Of a stretch of 64,000 nt of DNA, positions 12,277 to 24,700 are shown piece after piece (positions within the stretch are counted from its first letter, which is position 1; each line of letters opens with the position of its first letter). A program made the translations under genes and the position numbers. The notes below the pieces were generated by a model. That model was not told the origin of the DNA. It saw only the letters and a program-made list of their open reading frames with translations, and did not search any database. Location: NCBI GenBank assembly GCA_022494885.1, contig JAGVSM010001128.1, positions 1 through 64,000 on the forward strand, read 5' to 3'. This DNA comes from Micrasema longulum (Eukaryota; Arthropoda; Insecta; Trichoptera; Brachycentridae).

Positions 12277-12542
12277 TTTATTTATTAATAAATTCTTTGT
12301 GATGATTTTTATAATGTTAAACACCTTTTTTAAATAATAAAGGTTTCAGCTCTTTTATATTAGAAACATTTGAGCGATGAAAGATCTTCAAACAGGAATT
12401 ACCCAAACCATCTAATTACAGACTAAACGCCCCGTGAAGGCCAACTCTTGAATTGTCATCATGGAAATTGATAAAGTAATGAGTTAAATATATTTGCCAC
12501 TTTAATACGTACAAAATATTAGATAATCTTTTAAGTTTCGGA
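12277..12542 (-). other. Probable 3' UTR of the sarcoglycan gene
   Basis: The sequence after the stop is AT-rich and unremarkable. Two overlapping AATAAA hexamers on the minus strand (TTTATT at 12281-12286 and 12277-12282) lie about 260 bases past the stop and are the nearest clear polyadenylation signals I see. The actual cleavage site cannot be fixed from sequence alone. Confidence 0.35.
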
Positions 12543-12737
12543 TCATCGACAAATGTAACTGTCTTCGTTGGCTGCACACACTCCGTGAGGAGACGCGAGG
12601 AACAGTTTTCCGTTGGAGCATGCGCACAGCTGGTATATGTCATGATGATGAGGATCCCTGGAGTGGGAAGAACTGGCCGGTAGAGGAAGTGCTGACTTCA
12701 GTTTTGGTAAAAATATGCTGCCAGCCTCCAATTTTAT
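12543..12737 (-). CDS. Scgdelta: Sarcoglycan coding exon 5 (C-terminus, stop)
   Basis: This terminal exon encodes residues 240-303 and a TGA stop at 12545-12543. It starts ATAAAATTGGAG after the acceptor TTTATTTTAG and reads IKLEAGSIFLPKL, matching IKLDAAKIRLPRL of human delta-sarcoglycan. The end has YQLCACSNGKLFLA and four cysteines (277, 279, 293, 302), the conserved cysteine cluster of the family. An insert rich in serine and histidine (about 260-272) sits between these conserved blocks. Confidence 0.95.
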   Translation of the reverse strand: MKLEAGSIFLPKLKSALPLPASSSHSRDPHHHDIYQLCACSNGKLFLASPHGVCAANEDSYICR

Positions 12738-15700
12738 CTAAAATAAAAATTTGATTAGTGAAAAAAATAACAGTCACCATCATCATTGTCTTTCCACAAC
12801 TCACGATGCATAGGATACTGTTTTGGCATATTAAATGCAGCATTTATCGATCATTAGTTTATTCAAGGTACGGGGAAACATGTCATGTTATGTCTCGCTT
12901 GGGCTCCGATCCCAATTGGAAGTTAACATTTGTCTTCAGTTTTATCTAGAAAGTAAAATTAAGTTTTCCGCATGAAAAGCAGAATATGCACACATTTTTT
13001 CCTTTTGCACATGTTCAATAATAGGTTATCGACGAATATACTTTAAATGTTCATGCAATAAAACTTATTTTCGCACACAAATGTCGGTTTTTCTTCAAAG
13101 ATAGTCGAATATAACTCTGTTAATTTCCCATTGTAATCGGGACCCTGCTTAATGATGTCATCACGTGCTCCTTCAAGTAAATTTTTAATTTGTCCCCAAT
13201 GTATTTTTTCAATTAGTAAGGTATAGTGCAGTGTTCAAGTCCATTGCATAGTATTTTTGACTGTCCTACGTTTACTTTTAAAATGCGGTATTGTTGTTGT
13301 CTGATATTATGTTTGTGTATGTCAGCGTTTCTTGTAAATTTTGTTTTTTATTTCCCAGCAAAATTTTGGGAACAATTTTACCCTTATAATTTTCAGAGTG
13401 GGCGTTTTTCTGAATCTTCTCTGCCACCTGGCAGGTGATTAATTTGGGTTTTTATATGTGGCCAAATTGATCTTTGAACCTCAAATAAATACGAACACCT
13501 GAAATCAAACATTTTGACTTTTATTTAAATTATTGCGTCCTTAAGCATTACACAAAATCTAAATTTGTCAACAGAGTAACAAAGAGGAAAAACATTTTTT
13601 GAGAAGGGATTATGGAAATCTAGGCATTGACAGGGCTTATGATCTATCATTGGCTGGTTTAAGTCGCCACTTTACACATTGTATAACATTCACCATTCTG
13701 CTTATATTTAAACATCCACATTTCCGCAACTCTTTCATGTGCCAATTTTCGTGAAGTTGTGGCAACACCAAAAATAGCTAAAACCTTTATCACATGGGTG
13801 AGATTTATCCGCTCAAAAATGTTTTTGGCCTCTGTTGCAAAAAAAAAATTTCTTAATAACTCCCTAGGGAGAAAATCGAGCCTACGAATATTTGGGCTAC
13901 TCAAAACATTTTTGATTACTCAAATCACGTTGAATTAACCAAACCGTATTAGTATTAAATTATAAATGTTAACCAGTGACATGATTTTGTCGTGATTGGC
14001 ATCGTCAGACTGGTGGGAGGCTAAAAAATTTCTATGTTAAATACAATTGAAGTCAGAGGTTATTAATATTTTTTTTTGTAATTATGGAAATAAAAGAGTT
14101 TAAATTTAAATAATACAAAATAATAACAATTGTATGAATTTAAGTTTTGTTTGAATGTACATACAAAGTTTTATTTTGAAAAAAATATTTAAATTATATG
14201 TATTAAGCCGGGTCACTGGTAAAAATTAAAAATAAAAGTGTTATAAAACTATTCACGTATTTTTATTATTATAATTAAAATGCAGTTTCACCAAGAAATG
14301 TTAGTAGAAAACGCAAGGTTTCAGTTTTTTTCCGTTTTTCAAACAGTTTACGAGTATGTGAAGCAAAGTGTATTCGCACGTAAAAAAGAAAAATCCCAAA
14401 ATATCATTCTTCTCTACCCCCGTGATAAAATCCATAATAGCAAATTTTATGTAGGGGTCAGGCAAGGTCAGTTGTTTGTCAGCTTAATTATTTTATTTTC
14501 TTGTCTTTGTATCGTTGTCTTGTTACCGGTTTAAAACTGGTTTTCCTAGTGAGGAGGCCTCTTAATTTAATTTCGTCCTTACTTTTTTGCATATAGTATG
14601 CATTATAAAAGTAAAAACAATATTAAACAAAAACGCTACGTTGAAAGGACGAAAAGGAATTAAGTTGAATAAATGAATCAAGTATTCTTTTGTCCTGGTT
14701 GATTTATTTTCATTTTGTAAGCAGAAATGTAAGCGGTATCCAGCACCGTGCTGTATGCCGTTGTTAAATAAAACTAACAGAATATCAATTATTTCAAAAA
14801 TAACAGGGAGCTGCTAGTTGGTTATTTACTCAAGTTGCTTGATTCGTTATTTCGTAAAGTTTCCACGCTATTCCACTTTCTATTTTCAGATTTTCACAAC
14901 ACAATGCATGAAATGAAATAAAAACATTTCGAACGAGACAAACTTAAAAAAAACAAAGTGTTGAAACAGAGTAATAATATTAACTATTAATATACACAGC
15001 GATCTAGTACAAATATTTACTTCATCTGAGTTTAAAATAGATAAGTTCACGATATTAGCATGTGATGTATTGGGTGTTAACATAAATCTGTGTTCTTTTT
15101 TTTCCAAATTTAAAAAATTAATTAATGTGCACAAGAGTAGGCCGATGATGTACGAAGTTTTACTTTTTTGGATCATATTGAAGGTAAAAACTATTTAAAA
15201 AAATATTCCTTACTACTTTTGGCCTTCAATTGAAGTTTGAAGTTTATAACTGTCTGAATATTTTGTTAACTATCCATATTGATAAAGTAATTTTTTTGTT
15301 AGTAAAGATATAACTTAATTACATTACAAATTCGAACACGTTTTAAAACTACCGAAATACAAAAATTTTACACTCCGCGGAACTGATTCCGTTGAGCGCC
15401 TGGCTTATATTGACGATTACAATGGCTCATTAAAACATTGCTACCCATTTATTTGAAAACAAAGTGCAACTTACACCCTTAGGTGTTTTTTTGATAAGGT
15501 TTAATGCACATTTTAAAATTTAAATGTACTGATTTTCTTACTTAAATACGAAATGACAGCCGGTTTAGCGCAAAAAATTGACTTTTTCGAAAATTTCGAA
15601 CTCTGGGTGAGGGCTAAAAGTAATATCAAATATTTTTTTAATGTTTTTTTCATTCCGAGTAATCCGAAAGAAAATTGTTTGGACCCCTTTTATTTCAAAA

Positions 15701-18700
15701 TTCTGAAAAGAATATTATAAAATTATCCCACCCCAATGTGCACCGAAAGTTTAAAAAAAAATGTTTTACGTCATTTGAAAGAAATTTATCTGCTCTACAA
15801 GACCGTGTATTTAGATTGTATATTTCATATTTGATTAAAAGCCTTCAAAACAGAATGTGAAGTATACGAAAGTAAGCATTCGCGTTCAAACGAGGCTGGA
15901 AATAAAGCTGGCAAACTCTCCGCGATATTTAACGCATTGTTTGTTGAAGATGCTATGAATTAGTGACTTATTTACGATATTTTGAGTTAGTTCAAATCTT
16001 TAATCACAAGGTTTAGATAGACCCCATAAGAAGCTGTTAATATGAACATATTACAACAGAAATAAAGAACATTTAAAAAAAGTAAATATATATGTCAGGG
16101 TATCTATAAGGTTTATGAAATGAAATTGACTGGTTTAAGTAAGCACTTTACACACCGTGCAACATTCTCCGTCCTGCCTATGTTTGAACATCTATAGATG
16201 AATTCTTCCATATTCCCTTCTCTAAAATGTTGATCGTCTCTCTAGTTATAATATGTTAATTGACTTATTTGTTATTGTTAATAAATGCCCGTTATTTCCA
16301 AACGAAGAAAACAAGAGAACGGAACAAAATAAATACATCAAATTAGTCAATAATGTAATCTCTTTTATTGTTTTACAACAAATTGGTCAAAACTTTTAAG
16401 CATCTTCATCTCATTCAACGTAAAAGTAAACAAAATATATTGTAGCATAACAAAATTTTCTTTTGAATGACGGATATTTTTTACCATTTTTATTTACCTT
16501 TGGTGCTCATTTTTAAATTTGGAAAAACCGGGCATAACTAATGTATACATAATTCTTGAGGGTTATCAATTTTTTTTTAGTGGATCAAAGCCCCTATTAT
16601 ATTGAACAGTAAACAATTCTCTTCAATTGTCTATTAAAAATCTTCGATTGCCCATTAAGTAAATTTCAATTTTCCGTATGAAAAATTAAATATTCATGTA
16701 ATTATTTTTTTAACCACCTTCAATAGGGAAATATCACACTCTGCAAATACCAATAAAAATATATGAAATAGATTTATAATAACTTATTGTATTTTCAAAA
16801 TCAAAATGGATATTGTGGTTAAATGTTTTCATAAAAAACTCTAAAAAAATAATTATAAAAAATACGCCATTAGAAAAATGCTGCATTTATAATTATGACT
16901 TCAGGATTAATGACGATGTTCTATAAACATTTAATCGGTTTGGAACAAAGTTAAAAATTAACAATAATCGAGACATATTAAGGGCGTGGCCAATACAATG
17001 ACCGTACAATGAATTCAAACATTTTTTAGGCTTCTAATAAGCAGTTTTTTTTTTTGAATTTATAGACTCTAAATACCTTAAAAATGTGAAAAACACAACT
17101 GGTATTTCCCTATTACAGATTTCTGATGAAGACATTGTAAGTTTTTACTTGTGGACAGTTGAAGATAAATTTTCTAAGCTTTTCATTGTAATCCGGGCCC
17201 AGGAATCATATTTTTTTTATGAAATATCAAATTTATTGAATTAACAAATCCCTATAAACAAATGATTGGTATTGACGCTCTCAGAAATCAAACCCAGGAC
17301 CTCAAGCACGGCATGCTCACATGACAACCATTGACATGACACCACGAGACGGATTTTTCTCCGATCGATTTTCTTTTTCAGAATTTTTACCCGAGAGTAG
17401 CCATCGTCATAGTCAAAAACACTCGTCCAGGATTTTGATTTGATTTCCGGACGGACAGAACTGTATTATTCGTTCGCCTGGATATAGACCGATGATTAGA
17501 ATATTATAATAAAACTAAAATTTTAATTACTAGTGATGAATGAAACATACAGCTCCTGCGGTGGACTGTAGACGGAGGTTAGTAAGGCATGACGCTGTAA
17601 TGTCCCCGGCTCGAGATTCTAGTTTAATGGATTGTGCAGCTCTGATCTCCAGAGACCTCGTGGGCGACTCCAATCTGCAAGAATACCGAATAATTCACAA
17701 TTAGTCAATGGCTAAAGATAACATATTGCTAAATAATTTACTGGAGTTCCACCATAACTTGACAAAGAATGAACGTACAATTTATTGGAGAGAAGTAATT
17801 TCAAACTCTTAAAACGGCACAGGTTTTAACCCAATATATAAAACATATGGTTATAATGAAAGGAAATACGATTAATAAAGAAGTAAAAGATACATTTTTA
17901 TGATCTTAAAAAATATCTTCCATTTTCAACCATATTATGTTTTTTAAATAAAGGTGTCAATTTAAAAATAATAATATGATATTATGAAACGTAATAAACA
18001 AAAAAGTTTAATTTAAACAGATTGACATCAGTCTCTTTCAGACATTCTTACAATGAGGAAGTTTAGCGGTTTAAAAAAAAAAAATATATATTTGTGAAAA
18101 GACAAAACTAAGCAATAAAATGTGATTCATTTTCACGTTTAATATTATAAGCGCTACGATTTTATAAAGTTTTGTCATTTAGAAATTACTTTGCGTGTGA
18201 CATCACAAGTTCTCTTTGGTGAGTTCTGCTGATTGGCGATGTGACTTCTTGTACACCGGAAATTAATCATAATACTATCATCGGTTGATTCGGAAGAACT
18301 AGTGACGTCATGCAAAATAGTTCGTTTTTATTTTTTTTTTAATTCTTTCATTTTCAAGAATTTTTGCCATACAATTTACATCGTGCAAGAAAAAAATTTT
18401 AATGTCCGATTTTCCGTAGTACTGAACCTCATAATTGATATAAAATAGGATTTAAGTACATACCAATAGCACAGTGTTGAATACAAGTGAAAAATAAACA
18501 ACATTACTGGTAGTTTTAGAAACACATGTACTTAAAACTCCAACAAAAACAAAACAAAAAATTAAATTAAGAAAAAAACGTAATGCAAGAAATTAAAAAA
18601 TCTTAAAATTCAGTTTGATAATTTTTTTTTATTCCTAACAACTTTTGCAGCAAAGATTTTTTTATTATATATGTATCGTTTAATTAATAAATTAAATGCA

Positions 18701-21700
18701 TTTATAAATATAACTTATTGTGAGCTTTTTCCGACTACTTAAAAATGAACCTTAACCTAAAATACATTTCGCATAAATCACAACAAAAAATGTATCTTAT
18801 AAATATAAAATTAATGTGTAAACCATATTTTTATTATGGTTGTTTTTACCCAGTTGTTGTTATATATTTTTTAGGAATACAATAATTTAATATTTGAATT
18901 TGAATTTTTATGGTGTTAAACTAATATTTTTTTCGTATTCAATCAACATAAAAAATGATAGTTTACTTTGAATAAAAATAAAATATTTTTGGTTTGGCTA
19001 ATTATATCAAACGTCTAGGGGCTCGAATAAATTTACTGATTTCCCAAGTAAACGTCGTAATTTATTAAAATTGCACTAACACTTTATTTGCTGTGGGCAA
19101 CTGTAGAACCGATACAGGCTTCTTTTCACCAATACCGAGAATGCTAAGTGCTTGGCCATAGTGGCAGGCGTTTTATTTATTTATTTAAAAAAAAATGTAT
19201 TTTGTTCAACACCTAAGGGGAATTTACAAAAATAAAATGAAATATATGCTAACATACTTAAAAATAGAAAAAAGATGTGAAAATAGTTTTAAACATCAGA
19301 AAATTAGGTAATCAATAAAAGGGTAATCAAAATAAACAAGTAACAGAAACAGAAAATGATAAAATATGTGATTAAATAATTTAGTAAAAGGTAAATAAAA
19401 TAATCTAACAAGTAAATCAAATAAATAAGATGTTAAAACAGTTACAAAAGAAATAAATGAAATTAGAAAAACTCAAATTAAAAAGAAAACGCATACATAC
19501 ATGGCGAGTTTTCTGATATTTAACCATTATAAGTGCAGTTAGATATAATATATTGAAAACAAAGTAAAAATGACGAAAAGAAGTCCACAAATAACAATGA
19601 GAATCGTAGTTAAGAGATATTTAAGTTTTTATTTTATGGAATTGAATTGTCAATAAGAGTTTGACGAGCTGTTAAAAATGAACTTGATACTGTGGACCTG
19701 TAAGACAGTAAAGTATTGAACAGAATGTCTGCCGCCGCTCCATAAGTGTTACCTTATCTATGCAGTCTCAGTATTAATAAATTGCTATGTTGGTTGGAAG
19801 ATGTACAGAAGCAATGAAACAATAAAGTACTCCTAGTGTTGACAGCAGATACTTTAAAATTTATCAAATCAAGTATTTTTGGGACGTCAAAAAGAAAATT
19901 TACAATTTTATGCAGTACAATGAGATCATCAATTGTTTTTTTTTCTAAATGACTTCATACAAGAGAACAGTATAGTATTTTTAAGGATCGTATGAACTTG
20001 AAATTTTTTGTGTTACTCAAAATAAAGCCCAACATTTTTAATGCCTCGCTTAAAATTTCATTGATATAATGTACAAAAGACAATTTTCGATAAAAAATAC
20101 CCTCAATTTTTTTATCACTGATACTGTAGAGATAAATACCATCAATACTGTAGGTAAAAATAAGTGTTTTTTTTATTCAATGGAAACGAATGACCTGAAA
20201 TTTGAAAGTGATCAAGTAAATTTTATTTTGTTAAAACCACTCATTTAGAGAATTGAGGTTTTTTAAAAAGAAAGGCAATCTTCATAAGTTTTTATCTCTT
20301 TATAGATTTTTAGGTTATCTGCAAATAGTAAAAATGTGACGTCATTAAATTTTTTGGTGATATCTTTGATAAAAAAATAAAAATAGCACCGGACCCAAAT
20401 GAGAACTTTGAGGTACACCACTGGGAGCCTTAAAATAATAAAATAAAAAATCGTTTATTTTAACACTTAAATGCCTATCATAGAAGAAGCTACTCGTTGT
20501 AAACCAGCTTAGATATTTACCTTCAGAACCCATTTTACATAATTTAGTCAACAGTAATTTATGACAGACCCTGTCAAAGGCTTCGTAAAAGTCAGTGTAT
20601 ACAGTCAATTTGTAATTTCTCACCTAGTGATTCCCTTGTATAATTTTCATATACAGGTTGGTTAGGGTAGATCTATTAAATGTAAAACCATGTTGCTGAG
20701 GTACAATGACGTTCTTGATTTGCACCGATACCGTATTTTATCAAGAACAAGACTTTAAAATAACTTCAGTATTGTAGATAAGATACAAATTGGCCTGTAG
20801 TTTATAATGCCATTATTATCGCCCTTTTTAAACATTGGGATTATATGTAGCTAGATTTTCATTTATTTGGAAAACAGCTTGAAGATAATAAAGTGTTAAA
20901 GAAATTTTCAATTTTTCAATAAGTAAAGAAGATTTTGAAAACTGTGGTAGGATACTATTAGGAATAGCAGATTTATTAACTTCAAGAGCTTTAATTTTAT
21001 TTATGACATCATTAAGAGTAATTTGGCAACAAGAGACATCTAAGACGTTATCTCAGGCCATAGAAATGATTTTTGCGGAGAGGTGCGGGTGCGGTGGATT
21101 GCCTTGCCCGCAAGGTTACTCTGGACAACTTGTTATAAAATGTTTGAGTTTACTGCACCCACGCCGTGCCGCAAAACGCTCGCCACTATGCCTTAACACT
21201 TAGGCTTTACAATGAAGAATCCAAAAACCGCTCGGTTGATGTGTTCTTACAGCAATGACAGTTAAACAAAAAATAATTAACCAGCTTACTTTCGATAGAT
21301 AAAACTTACCGAGAAGGCAATGTCTTATCTCTTTGTGAAAATAATTATGTTTGGTTAATTAAACAAAAAAAATTAAAAATAATCTAAGTTCGCAAAACAC
21401 ATTTAAAGAAAATACAATGATTGAAAAGTTTGATTTTCAGAGGTTGTTTGAGGGTATTTTTGTTATTATTGTTTTCTTACAGCAATTGGTTTCCCGAAGA
21501 CGCTCTCACGAGGGGAGTCTGCAGAGAACCCGCCAGAGACACCCCTCCGGTGCCGCTTACCCTCAGCGTTTCCGCCCCCACCACCACTTCGTGGGCGTCA
21601 GCCGAGAACACGGGCACACCGCGCGTGTCGGTCACTCGGAAGGAATTCGTTATGCACTCCATTCTGTCATGACCTGTTAAAATGATTTATGAAAGTTATT

Positions 21701-24700
21701 TTTGCAGGCATACGTGGGTGAATCAAATATAAACGAGACTTTTGGCCCTAGGCGCGCAATATTGAAACGTGAATGTTTCTTCTTCTAGGTGTGTTGGGCA
21801 AGGATGTCAGAAGTGGGGCGGCCTCGTTCACTCCCGTCAAGGTGTTAAACTAGATAAAATCTTTTCAAGACTGATGAGAGGTTTTATCGAGAACTCAGCT
21901 TTACCAATTTTTATGTTCCTGATAGTTAACTCCGAGAGCGTCAGCACATACTGTTTTACATCCCGGCTTTCAGAACTAACCTGCCCCTGGTTTAAAAAAA
22001 AAAAAAAAATGAGTTGCAAATTTTTCGCCTTGCTTATTATGTACAAGGCTTATATTAACTGCAAAATTAAATTAATTTCTCTGACTATAGTGTGAGGCTC
22101 TGGTGGTGGAAACTTATACAAAAAAAGCCGGATTATTGACAAGCATCAACAGACCCTCCGTTCCACCTTGTGAGCGTTTGGCATTTTGTGTCCTATTTTT
22201 ATCTTGCCTGCCTCTGGTTATGAAGAGCAGTCAGGCAACTGAACGCTATCACTTTGAAGATCGACATCTTTCACATCAGCGAAACTATGCTTACGAGGAA
22301 AATACTCTTGCTATTGGTGAGTATCATTAAAATAATAACAAACCATTGCTCAAAGGTTTCTGGTTTGGTATCTTGTCCTTATACTATAAGGGCTTAAATA
22401 TTTTATGTTATTTAAGTAAAATCAATTCATTAGAATTTCAATTTGAAAAGACTAACTGTTGAATTTCAGGAAGATATTTATTCAAACGCTTCTGTGTTTG
22501 CTTGGCACACGCAAGTCGTGGAGGGTCGTGAGCTTGTTTTTTTTTCAAAAAATATATCTCTTATTTAAGAAATATTATATGGTCTGATCGTATTGTGTCT
22601 CATTTGGTTGATGTGGTCATTGTATGCTTTTTTTTAAGCTAATTCTTAATTTGTCTCCAAAGTAATTTTTCAATTTATTGTACAGTATTTTTGACCATCC
22701 TACGTTTATCTTAGTTTTTTATGTGAGAGTGTAATTGAAAAAAATAAGGTTATGATTGCCGACCCCGCACCAGCTTAACAGAGAGACAGACAGCAACATT
22801 TGCAAGGGTTTTTTTCGACCGACATGGCTTGTTATATTTAGATTTTTTTCACGAACACCGGACAATAAACGTTGCGTATTACTTCAATGTTTTGAGAGGG
22901 GTAAGACTGGCGTATCGCCAAAAACGACGTGACTTATCGATGAGCGAAGTTATTCTTCTCCAAGACATTGCTCGTTCTCATACAGGGGCCCAAAGACAAG
23001 AAAAATTAAAGCAACTCGGGTGGAAAGCACTTGAACACTTTCCCTACATCCCCGACATGACTACTCGCCTTTCGATTTTTATGTCTTTGACTCCTTCAAA
23101 AAATCTCAAGGGGACCAAAAGTTTAACGATGACACAGGGGTTGAAGCATATGTGCGCAATTGGTTACAGACACGACTAACTTCATTTTAGGACACGATTA
23201 CAAATTTACCTATTCGTTGGAAAAAAATGTGTTTCAAAAGCAGAGAACTTTGTTAAAAAATAGTATGTAATTATTTTTTGTATTTTATGTCAAACAAAAA
23301 AAATCTTGTTTATATTTGATTCACTTTTAACTTAGAGCAAGTTGCACCAGTATGAGATTTCTTGAAAAAAATTTTTTTTTTGATTTCTTAAAATGTTCTG
23401 CTTCTCAATTTTTTTATGTGTTAATAAAAGGTTTGTTAAAAAACTAAAGATAATAGTTGCGTTTTATCCAAAATAAATAAAAAAATATTTTAAAAGACAG
23501 CTTAGAAGTTTTATCGTAATTATTGTTTTTTTACAGCAACTTGTTTCCCGAAAATGCCCTCACAGATATTGAAATTCAAAAATTCTTTTGATTTGAAGTT
23601 ACTTTTACGCTACACTTTTTGCAAATATTTATGCATTCGTCATAATATAATGATTCCTTACCTAAAAATAATTGATTTTCTAAATATCCATCATGATTTC
23701 TAGTGTTGATGGTGAAGTTTCTGGAAGATTCCAGAGTGATGGGCTGTCCCCTGCGAGACCTGATGGTAGATGCGTAAAGGGAGTCCATAGCCATAGCCTG
23801 TCCTAAAAGCTGAAGGCCTCCTGGGACTATCTTTAGTTGGCCCATTCCTTCCTGGGAAAAACGAACAAAGCTCTATTAACAAAATGTGCAAACGTAAAAA
23901 GTAGCAAACTAACGGATCAGAGGTCCGAGGTTTAAACCCCTTTTTGTAACAAGTTTATTTATATTTTCTGCCATTGTTGTGTGTCAGCATTAACAACTTA
24001 TCCCAAAATCAAAATTTATAAATATTAAAAAAAAAAAGAATTTAACAGGTCTTATAATTAACCCAAATATTTCAATTTTGGTGACTACTTTCAACGAACT
24101 GTAAATAGCTCTTTAAAACAAAATTGAAATTTGTTTGTCGTAAAGTGGGGTTCGAACCTCGTACCTCCGATCCGTGAGTTCGCAACACTAACCACGGGAC
24201 CATAACCCAATTAAAATTATTTTGATTGAATAAAAGATTTGCATTGGTCATGGCAAGTGTTTTAGTATTTTTCACAGATTAAAAAAAATACCATCTTAAA
24301 TACTCGTATGTGATAAGAAAATAAGGAATTCCTTTTAAACGCAAATTTCAAGTTATTCAGAAAAATGCTTTGAGAGCTTATGGTGAATATGATCATTCTT
24401 CCTCACGACTTGATTGCAAACACAAATGGTAGCGCACTTATTACTAATTTAGTAATAATTAGTCATTTAATAATTTCAGTGATCATTTTGCAAGCCAGGT
24501 TTTCACCTAGAATCATAGGTCATTTGCAATAAGACAATGACAGGACTATTAGTTGGGTATCCAAGGTATCACCAAAAAATTTAATAATTCCAGTTTTTTT
24601 ACCAGTTGGATGAATGACCTGACCTAGCTACCATTTTCAGTATCAATCAGTTTTCTAATAACATTATGGTCATAGTTTTGTATTTGTTTGGTTTTTAAGC

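Noticed and set aside
20345..20623. A host reverse-transcriptase gene
   Set aside because: Frameshifts, the FADN change in motif C and a LINE-type 3' tail show a dead LINE insertion.
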